Below, piece after piece: positions 29,476-35,823 of a stretch of DNA of 35,823 nucleotides (the stretch's first letter is position 1; each line of letters begins with the position of its first letter). Under the pieces are notes generated by a model. The model saw nothing but the letters and a program-made list of their open reading frames with translations, ran no database searches and was not told the DNA's origin. The stretch lies in IMG/VR virus record IMGVR_UViG_3300044638_001637, positions 1 through 35,823 of that record; one strand, given 5' to 3'. Position numbers and translations under genes: made by a program. The DNA is from a virus.

Positions 29476-32192
29476 AAACCGAACTATACATAAACGGCAC
29501 ACGTGTTAACTTATCGCAAGAGGTTAATGCATCGCTTAACTACGCCATTGCTGACATTCGTGAACCTGAAAAGCGTAACGGTGCTTTTTCGCGTTCTGTT
29601 AAGTTATACTGTGATAGTGTGCTAAGTCAGGTATTGGACGCGATTTTTGAGATAGGCTATAACACGCAGACTTCTGGCATCGTTAACTTTATGCCTGATT
29701 TTAATCCTAACTTAAAAGCACCATTTGTACTTTACGCTGATGGAATGGAGCAGTTACGCGGTTATATGCGTTTACGTTCTATTGACAGGGACGAACAAGG
29801 ATTACAGCGGATGTATTACAACGTCGAGTTATACGGGATGTTGGCTAATATCTTCACGGACTTAGGTGATAAGAAAATGGGGGAGTTGGATTATTCGTCA
29901 GATAATCACATTTACAACCGTACAAACCAACAGGCAACATGGACTAACGTGGATGCGGATGATGGCAACTACGTATATCCAATGATTAACTACGGTACTG
30001 TTCCGAGTGAGAATACGTGGAAAGTTACTGACTTTTTCCCTTCGATCAGTTTGAAGTCATTAGTAGATAAGATAGTAACGGGTGTCGGCTATCAATATGA
30101 TTCGACATTCTTTGATTCGTCATACTTCAAAAAGCAGTACATCACATTCACGGGTGACAAGTTAACGTTATCCGCTTCGGGTGTTGCAAATAGCTTGTTC
30201 AGCGCACGTACTAATGTGGCGTTGAGCGGTAGTGCTACTTTCGGTAATGCTTTTCCATTTAACGTCGAGGTTACCGATCCAAGCAACCAATACGATCCTG
30301 TTACTTACACGTTTACGGCTGCGGAATCTGGATGGCACGAATTTGTAATTACAGGAAACGTTGGACTTATTAATACAGGAGCAAACACCGCTAATCCAGA
30401 TGCAAATATACTTTGGACTTGCATAGTAAATACGAATGCCGCTTTTATAAACACAACACAAACAGGACTTATAGATTATGGAGCTATACCGTCATGGGGA
30501 ATAGCAACAAACAACTACACGTTTACGTCACCTTCAATTTTATTAAACGTTGGTGATACTGTTACATTTAGAATTGGGGGATCGATATTTACGTATAGTA
30601 CAACAGCAACCGTAAGTTTTTATGTAGCATCTGGTTTAACCGTAAAGAACACACGCAACAATCCTGCGGTGGTTGAAAACAGCACTGTGAACATGAATGC
30701 AGCGTTACCTGTTGACGTTCGACAAGCGGATTTTTTAAAGTGGTTAATCTTGCGTTACAACTTAATGGTTGAGCCTGACAAGACTAACGACAAAAAGATT
30801 TACGTTGAAACGGCTAACGACTTCTACGGAAGTGGAACGCCTGTTGACTGGACTACTAAGGTTGACGTATCCAAGCCCGTTACCATTACTCCAATGGGGT
30901 TATTGGATGCGATTAGGTACGTTGTCAAAGATGCGGACGATAACGACTACCGTAATAAGTTTTACAAGGACAAGTGGGGTAAGACATACGGGCAGAAGGA
31001 GTTGGACGTAACCAACGACTTTATTAAGAACACGAAAGTTATTGAGACGGGTTTTGCACCTGCAGTACTTGTTGGCAGCACGGCTCATGATCGTATTATT
31101 CCGCACATTTATCAATCGGATAGCAACGGAGTGCGTACACCGATGAAGTCAAAGATGCGCATCGTGTATTGGTCAGGTACTTTTAACACTTCGTCTGCAT
31201 GGACTTATCAAACGGCAACAAGCGGTTATACAGAAACAACTTACCCGTATGCAGGTCACGTCGATAACCCGTACACGCCTACATTAGATGTTAACGTATT
31301 TTTCCCGCGTGAAATTTATTACACTAATCCACAGGGTGCAACGCAATACACCGATAACAACGTGTACAATGCGTATCACAAATTGTACATGGATGAGATT
31401 ACCAACGCTAATAGTAAGTTAGTTACTTTGTACGCGTGGTTGCGTCCTATTGACATTTTGCAGTTATCATTCAAGAACATTGTACACATCGACGGGCATA
31501 ATTACCGATTACACAAAGTAGTCGATTTCGATCCCTTACAGGAAAAGTCCACAAAGATCGAATTATTAAAATTGATAACGGGCATACCATTTACACCTGA
31601 GACAAAATCAATAGACTTTACATACGGTGGTCAGTTGGGAGGCTTACCTGCGCCATCATTTAATTGGAACGGTGATGTGGGCGGTACGGCTGTTGTGTCA
31701 AATGCTACAAACACAGGACGCGGTAACTACGTTGCAGAAGATAGCACGGGAACAACGGTAGGTGGTGAAGGCAATAGAGTTGGAGCGGGAACGTCAAACA
31801 TTACGATATTAGGTAGTGATAACGTAACGGTTGCGTCAGGATTGACAAATGTAACGGTGATTAATTCGGATAACTTAAACATTACCGAATCTGATGTTAT
31901 TTACATTGACGGCGTAAAGCAACAAGCACCGACAACTACTACTTTAACGGGAGACACGACTATAACAGAGGCAGGTTATTACTTAGCCAATGGAACATTT
32001 ACAATTACCTTATCACCGTCCGACTATCCAGCAGGAACACGAATTGATATTAAGGACATTACTTCAGGAGCGCATACGATCACTATAAGCGGTGGTGGTG
32101 TTAACATAGACGGCTCGGCAACTTACACGTTAACGGTAACATACGAAAGCGTTACCATATTTTATAACGGCACACAATTTTATCTATTATGA
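29472..32192 (+). CDS. Large tail tip or fibre protein
   Basis: A 906-residue protein, the largest in the genome. The N-terminal part (LYINGTRVNLSQEVNASLNY, then IREPEKRNGAFSRSVKLYCD) resembles the tail-hub-like proteins conserved in Bacteroidota siphophages. The middle (about 270-410) is a beta-sandwich insertion. Residues about 750-815 form beta-helix-like repeats (VGGEGNRVGAGTSNITILGS, then VTVINSDNLNITESDVIY), and the last 90 are another beta domain. It probably forms the tail tip with a trimeric fibre end that contacts the host. It overlaps the next fibre gene by four bases. Confidence 0.65.
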   Translation: MKTELYINGTRVNLSQEVNASLNYAIADIREPEKRNGAFSRSVKLYCDSVLSQVLDAIFEIGYNTQTSGIVNFMPDFNPNLKAPFVLYADGMEQLRGYMRLRSIDRDEQGLQRMYYNVELYGMLANIFTDLGDKKMGELDYSSDNHIYNRTNQQATWTNVDADDGNYVYPMINYGTVPSENTWKVTDFFPSISLKSLVDKIVTGVGYQYDSTFFDSSYFKKQYITFTGDKLTLSASGVANSLFSARTNVALSGSATFGNAFPFNVEVTDPSNQYDPVTYTFTAAESGWHEFVITGNVGLINTGANTANPDANILWTCIVNTNAAFINTTQTGLIDYGAIPSWGIATNNYTFTSPSILLNVGDTVTFRIGGSIFTYSTTATVSFYVASGLTVKNTRNNPAVVENSTVNMNAALPVDVRQADFLKWLILRYNLMVEPDKTNDKKIYVETANDFYGSGTPVDWTTKVDVSKPVTITPMGLLDAIRYVVKDADDNDYRNKFYKDKWGKTYGQKELDVTNDFIKNTKVIETGFAPAVLVGSTAHDRIIPHIYQSDSNGVRTPMKSKMRIVYWSGTFNTSSAWTYQTATSGYTETTYPYAGHVDNPYTPTLDVNVFFPREIYYTNPQGATQYTDNNVYNAYHKLYMDEITNANSKLVTLYAWLRPIDILQLSFKNIVHIDGHNYRLHKVVDFDPLQEKSTKIELLKLITGIPFTPETKSIDFTYGGQLGGLPAPSFNWNGDVGGTAVVSNATNTGRGNYVAEDSTGTTVGGEGNRVGAGTSNITILGSDNVTVASGLTNVTVINSDNLNITESDVIYIDGVKQQAPTTTTLTGDTTITEAGYYLANGTFTITLSPSDYPAGTRIDIKDITSGAHTITISGGGVNIDGSATYTLTVTYESVTIFYNGTQFYLL

Positions 32193-32851
32193 GTTATAGA
32201 CCAAAAACTACTGCAGGTAGTGGTGATATGCTTAAGTCCGTTTACGATACGAACGACAACGGAGTGGTTGATGTTGCTGCATCTGCTAACGCGGTGGCAT
32301 GGGAAAATGTTAGCCGTAAACCTGAATTCTTTACACCTAACGCGCACACACACAGCATAGAAGATGTAACGGATTTACAAATAACGTTAGACGGTAAACT
32401 GTCAAGCGCATTTCACGCAATAATCACATTACCATCAGATGTAGCAACGGGAGCAAACACAACACCCGTTACGCTGACCGATCTTGTTTTTGACTTTGAT
32501 GCTAACACGACTTATCTTATCAAAGCAATAGGGCGCGTGAAACCTGCGGCTGCAACAACTGGGTGTGGGTTTCAATTTGACGTAAGTACGGCGGTAACAT
32601 CAATTAATGTATCATTCTATCATCAGTTAGCAAACACGGGTACATTAAGCGGTGGACATAGTATAGCGGATAACGCATCGGTGGGTGTGTCATCAGGAAT
32701 GCCCGGTACGTCAACCTATCCCGTAATTTTAGACGGCATGATTGTTACGGGAGCAGACGCAGGAACAGCGCAATTAATGTTCCGATCAGAAACGACAGCC
32801 GTAACAACGTGTATGTCAGGATTTACTTTAATCGTTCAAAAATTAGCATAA
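32189..32851 (+). CDS. Tail fibre protein
   Basis: A 220-residue protein with fibre signatures: DMLKSVYDTNDNGVVDVA and NAHTHSIEDVTDLQITLDGK in the first 75 residues, the pattern of attachment segments of trimeric fibres. The remaining 140 residues are a beta-rich, Thr/Gly-rich tip (YPVILDGMIVTGADAGTAQL). It follows the tip protein by overlap and precedes the tape measure. It is probably a side or tip fibre. Confidence 0.65.
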   Translation: MSYRPKTTAGSGDMLKSVYDTNDNGVVDVAASANAVAWENVSRKPEFFTPNAHTHSIEDVTDLQITLDGKLSSAFHAIITLPSDVATGANTTPVTLTDLVFDFDANTTYLIKAIGRVKPAAATTGCGFQFDVSTAVTSINVSFYHQLANTGTLSGGHSIADNASVGVSSGMPGTSTYPVILDGMIVTGADAGTAQLMFRSETTAVTTCMSGFTLIVQKLA

Positions 32852-32855
32852 TAAC

Positions 32856-34427
32856 ATGGCAACAAGAGAGGAAGTAGTTAAACTCACCATTGAATCAGCG
32901 GAGGCTGCAAAATCTGTTAAAGAGGTACGCGAGTCGTTAAAGGCTATTCGTGATCAGATGTTGGCAGTTGGTGATGACTCAAAAGAGTTTCATCAATTAG
33001 CAGCCGCAGCGGCTGAATTAAAAGACCGTGTTAACGATGCTAATGAAGCAATGGCTGCAATGCATCCTGACGGGTTTCAAGCCGTTACGAACTTTGCCGC
33101 AAAAGCATCAGGAGCGGTACAAGGTGTTACGGGTGCTATGGCTTTATTTGGTGGTGAATCCGAAGAAGTTCAAAAGACCATGATGAAGCTACAGGCTGCA
33201 ATGGCTTTGACACAAGGTCTTGAGTCATTAAAGGACATGAGCAAGGCTTGGAAGGCGTTAAATGCTGTAATCGCTGCGAATCCGGTACTTGCTATTATTG
33301 CAGCGGTGTTGGCATTGGCAGCGGCGGCTAAAGCCGTGTATGATTGGTTCGTTGAGCAAAATAGCGAGGCTGCTAAATTAGAGGAACAGGCAAAGCAAAT
33401 AGAGGCGGTAGAAAGCAGGAAAATACAGCAGTTAGAAACACAAGCGCGAATCTTAAAAGCGCAAGGTGCATCAGAGGATGAGATATATAAAAATTTATTA
33501 AAGCAACTTGATGCTAAATTGAAAATAGCGGAAGCGTCTTTAATTGCAGCACGTCAAAGAGCAAGAGAGGCGGATTTTGAAGAAGAGGAAATGGCTGCAT
33601 TAGCTGAAGCGTCAAAGGCATACGAACAACTATTGGCAGACAAAGGTATTGCACAAATTGAATATCAAAATTGGCAGCAAGAGCAGCGCGATAAAGAAAT
33701 TCAAGCAGAAGCGGATAAAAACAAAAAGATTGCTGACCAATACAAGGAAAGAGCAAAAGTAGAACAAGAGGCAATACAACAGACGCACGATGTGTTTATG
33801 CCTATCATGCAGCAACAGGTTGCTGTTCAACAAGAGGCTACGGATAAATTAAAGATTGGGGTGTACGATGCGAGTGCGGACATGGAAGGAGCGCACAAAA
33901 GTTTTGTTGATAGACTGCAATACCTACAAACAGGATTTAATTTACGCGTTGATTTATTAAACAAAAAGTTAGGGCAGGGTACGGTAGAACAGATGGGCAA
34001 TATGTTCGGCGCGTTATCCGAAGCGTCAAAGAAAAACGCTAAGATGCAGAAGGCGTTTGCGATTGTTCAGGCTACCATTAACACATATCAAGCAGCTACA
34101 AAGGCATTAGCATCTTTATCCCCTCCAGCGTCTTATATTGCGGTTGCGGCTGCATTAATTTCGGGATTTGCTCAAGTTAGAAACATAGCGATGCAAAACG
34201 TGGATAACCCATCATCATCATCCGCAGGAGGCGGTGGTGGTGGCATGGGATTAGCTACCATTAACAGCGCACCTGACGTTAACACGGCACAACAACCTTC
34301 AACTTTAATTAACGAACAAGGTCAGGCAATGAACCAACAACAACAAGCACCGGTATATGTTGCAGTAACCGAAATACGCGAAGTAAGTAACAACGTTAAC
34401 GTAGTGGAGAACCTTGCACGATTCTAA
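32856..34427 (+). CDS. Tape measure protein
   Basis: A 523-residue helical protein. Residues 1-130 are coiled coil (AKSVKEVRESLKAIRDQML), then a hydrophobic span (about 138-162, ANPVLAIIAAVLALAAAAKA), long charged coiled coil (about 170-310), a second hydrophobic helical region (KAFAIVQATINTYQAATKAL, ASYIAVAAALISGFAQVRNI), a Gly/Ser linker and a tail. This is typical of siphophage tape measures, which set tail length. At about 0.15 nm per residue the predicted tail is roughly 80 nm, shorter than lambda. It sits after the fibre genes, an unusual order. Confidence 0.8.
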   Translation: MATREEVVKLTIESAEAAKSVKEVRESLKAIRDQMLAVGDDSKEFHQLAAAAAELKDRVNDANEAMAAMHPDGFQAVTNFAAKASGAVQGVTGAMALFGGESEEVQKTMMKLQAAMALTQGLESLKDMSKAWKALNAVIAANPVLAIIAAVLALAAAAKAVYDWFVEQNSEAAKLEEQAKQIEAVESRKIQQLETQARILKAQGASEDEIYKNLLKQLDAKLKIAEASLIAARQRAREADFEEEEMAALAEASKAYEQLLADKGIAQIEYQNWQQEQRDKEIQAEADKNKKIADQYKERAKVEQEAIQQTHDVFMPIMQQQVAVQQEATDKLKIGVYDASADMEGAHKSFVDRLQYLQTGFNLRVDLLNKKLGQGTVEQMGNMFGALSEASKKNAKMQKAFAIVQATINTYQAATKALASLSPPASYIAVAAALISGFAQVRNIAMQNVDNPSSSSAGGGGGGMGLATINSAPDVNTAQQPSTLINEQGQAMNQQQQAPVYVAVTEIREVSNNVNVVENLARF

Positions 34428-34452
34428 ACGAAGATATCAACACGTAATTTTA
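34425..34452 (+). promoter_or_regulatory. Candidate late promoter, copy 3 (TAAAC-N14-GTAATTTTA)
   Basis: TAAAC at 34425-34429 begins with the tape measure stop codon, followed by 14 bases, GTAATTTTA at 34444-34452, five bases and the ATG at 34458. Confidence 0.6.
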
Positions 34453-34457
34453 TTAGT

Positions 34458-35054
34458 ATGCCTAAAAAGAAAAAGTTGCCGATTTACGAAATGACTGTAG
34501 ATCAGAATTCAGAGTCAGGTGTTGAAATGACCGCACTTGTCGACAATCCTGCAGTCGAGATGGACTTTTTGGTATTTGACGAACAGAAACCGATGCAGTT
34601 CAAATACGATGACAAAGAATGGATAGTAACAGGCGTGGCGATGAGAGCGGATTATCCTATTTATCGTAACGATTCACGCGGTGAGTACTATGTTACATTC
34701 AGCAAGGACACAATAAAGACTATCATCAAAAAGTGGGCAAAAGAAAATCGATTCAACGCGGTTAACAAGATGCACAACGCTGAAGATGTTGCTAACGGTG
34801 TTTATCTTATAGAATCAATCTTCGTGGATAAGAATCGTGGTGTTAACGCACCGGAAGGATTAGACGTAGAGGATGGCTCGTGGATTCATTCTTATTATGT
34901 TGAAAATCCTGAAATACGCGCTAAGATCGAAGCAGGTGAGTTCAAAGGTTTCAGCGTAGAGGGTATGTTCGGGATGGAATTTGGATCGCATCCTATTGAT
35001 GACGTAATGAAAGACCTTAACGATACTATTGACCAATTTCTAAACAATTTATAA
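34458..35054 (+). CDS. Head maturation protease, XkdF-like
   Basis: A 198-residue protein with XkdF-type signatures: VEMTALVDNPAVEMDFLVFD at the start, a His in MHNAED (about residue 113), and the end EDGSWIHSYYVENPEIRAKI followed by GEFKGFSVEG with a likely catalytic Ser. The enzyme cleaves scaffold and capsid N-termini during prohead maturation in the HK97-like lineage. It is immediately upstream of the scaffold and capsid genes. Catalytic roles of His and Ser are inferred from family knowledge. Confidence 0.8.
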   Translation: MPKKKKLPIYEMTVDQNSESGVEMTALVDNPAVEMDFLVFDEQKPMQFKYDDKEWIVTGVAMRADYPIYRNDSRGEYYVTFSKDTIKTIIKKWAKENRFNAVNKMHNAEDVANGVYLIESIFVDKNRGVNAPEGLDVEDGSWIHSYYVENPEIRAKIEAGEFKGFSVEGMFGMEFGSHPIDDVMKDLNDTIDQFLNNL

Positions 35055-35068
35055 GTAACGTAATTTTA
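35041..35068 (+). promoter_or_regulatory. Candidate late promoter, copy 4 (TAAAC-N14-GTAATTTTA)
   Basis: TAAAC at 35041-35045 is inside the protease end, followed by 14 bases, GTAATTTTA at 35060-35068, five bases and the ATG at 35074. It would drive scaffold and capsid genes. Confidence 0.6.
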
Positions 35069-35073
35069 TAAAC

Positions 35074-35733
35074 ATGAACATTAACGCTGAATCATTAAAG
35101 ACTTTTACGGCAAAACTCAAAGAGGCATTTGCTGCGTTCAAACCTGAAGAGGTTGCAACTGAACAAACATTCGGAATGGCTACTTTGCCTGATGGCTCTA
35201 TCCTTAAGTGGGATGGTGAACCTGCGGTAGGTACGCCTGTTATGGTTGAAACTGCAGAAGGTGATGTACCTGCCGTAGACGGTGAGTACACATTAGAGGA
35301 TATGACTACTATCGTAATCGTTGGCGGTGTTATCGCTGAAATTAAGAAAGTAGAGTCAGAGGTTGAAGTTGAAACACCTGAAGCAGTTGCACCCGTTGCG
35401 CCTGTTGCACCTGCTGAAATGCCAATGGCAAAAGAGGTAATCGAGCGTGTTGAAAAAGTGCAAAAGTTTGCAGAAGATGAGTTGGCTGCGATCAAAAGCA
35501 ACATCACCGCAATGAGCGAACAGGTATCTTTAATGGTTGCACAAAACGAAGAGATCAAAAAGTTCAAAGAGCAATTCAGCGCGTTTCAGTCAAGCGTTAC
35601 AAAGGCTATCGACGAACTTGGTGATGCACCACAGAATTCAGAGCCAGTACGCAACGAATTCCGCAATGAAGAGAACCAACAAAGCGTAGAAGAGCGTATT
35701 GCAGCTACACGCGCTAAGTTGTTTAACCGATAA
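35074..35733 (+). CDS. Scaffold-like protein
   Basis: A 219-residue acidic protein. Residues 1-95 hold a small beta-rich domain (TLPDGSILKWDGEPAVGTPV and VDGEYTLEDMTTIVIVGGVI). A Pro/Ala/Val linker follows (VAPVAPVAPAEMP), then a coiled coil (about 120-185: EVIERVEKVQKFAEDELAAI) and a polar tail. The coiled coil, acidity and position between protease and capsid fit a scaffolding protein that guides shell assembly and is then removed by the protease. The C-terminal codons recur at 1-43. Confidence 0.7.
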   Translation: MNINAESLKTFTAKLKEAFAAFKPEEVATEQTFGMATLPDGSILKWDGEPAVGTPVMVETAEGDVPAVDGEYTLEDMTTIVIVGGVIAEIKKVESEVEVETPEAVAPVAPVAPAEMPMAKEVIERVEKVQKFAEDELAAIKSNITAMSEQVSLMVAQNEEIKKFKEQFSAFQSSVTKAIDELGDAPQNSEPVRNEFRNEENQQSVEERIAATRAKLFNR

Positions 35734-35823
35734 TCAAAATAATTACTAACTAATAAAAATTACACAAAATGGCATTTGATTTAACAGGGATGACCAATCA
35801 CGTAACCGACGAAGCGGCAGACC
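35691..35823. repeat. Terminal direct repeat, right copy
   Basis: Matches 1-133 at 132 of 133 bases (difference at 35697). See the left copy for interpretation. Removing one copy gives a circle of about 35,690 bp. Confidence 0.9.
35769..35823 (+). CDS. Start of the major capsid gene (partial repeat copy)
   Basis: The ATG at 35769 corresponds to that at 79, and the sequence to the end is identical. It is the overlapping end of the circular map and not a second capsid gene. Confidence 0.9.
   Translation, partial: MAFDLTGMTNHVTDEAAD

Noticed and set aside
32723-32740. GTAATTTTA six bases before an in-frame ATG in the fibre gene
   Set aside because: Spacing is six and not five, no TAAAC block is present, and the codons encode the conserved-looking segment VILDGM.
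35049-35567. A 172-residue minus-strand frame opposite the scaffold gene
   Set aside because: Its Ser/Thr/Ala-rich repeats mirror the Val/Glu/Pro-rich scaffold sequence, so it is a shadow of that gene.

Overview
The window is a complete or near-complete genome of a tailed double-stranded DNA phage, most likely a virulent siphovirus infecting a member of the Bacteroidota. The first 133 bases recur at the end (1-133 and 35691-35823, one mismatch), so the sequence closes into a circle, or a terminally redundant molecule, of about 35,690 bp. A Bacteroidota host is indicated by promoters of the TAnnTTTG (-7) type, by A-rich start regions instead of Shine-Dalgarno sequences, and by proteins resembling those of Flavobacterium-type phages. 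No integrase, excisionase, CI-like repressor, tRNA, rRNA or CRISPR array was found. Coding density is very high, nearly everything reads on the plus strand, and no gene-free stretch exceeds 300 bases.

Layout, reading round the circle. (1) 25122-27679: packaging genes (terminase small and large subunits) and a probable tail-assembly-chaperone pair joined by a -1 frameshift. (2) 27710-34427: tail completion protein, tail proteins, a large tail tip or fibre protein, a fibre and the tape measure. (3) 34458-35733, then 79-4705: head maturation protease, scaffold, major capsid, unknown virion proteins, portal and connector. (4) 4620-7916: fibre and receptor-binding genes ending in an SGNH hydrolase. 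(5) 7923-10522: lysis region with holin, metallophosphoesterase, amidase and Rz-like spanin. (6) 10500-10955: a divergent control region with the only minus-strand gene, a VRR-NUC-like nuclease. (7) 10956-13891: small early genes, then a RecT-like annealase and YqaJ exonuclease pair. (8) 14006-19611: replication and takeover genes, namely a DnaD/DUF1376-like initiator, a PP-loop ATPase, a C5 DNA methyltransferase, DnaB helicase, an RNA polymerase alpha-CTD-like protein, a DnaA domain IV-like protein and a sigma-like protein. (9) 19596-24594: a tightly overlapping seven-gene glycosyltransferase and FkbM methyltransferase cluster.

How the genes may work together. Early transcription probably starts from host-type promoters at about 10900 and 12236. 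The middle region replicates and recombines the genome. The alpha-CTD-like and sigma-like proteins are plausible agents of a switch to late genes. Four morphogenesis genes carry a shared bipartite element, TAAAC-N13/14-GTAATTTTA-N5-ATG, whose geometry predicts nearly leaderless late transcripts. Other points of note are the apparent complete absence of GGCC, the large sugar-modification cluster, an AT-rich methyltransferase cassette flanked by hairpins, and a possible pseudoknot leader in front of the replication initiator.
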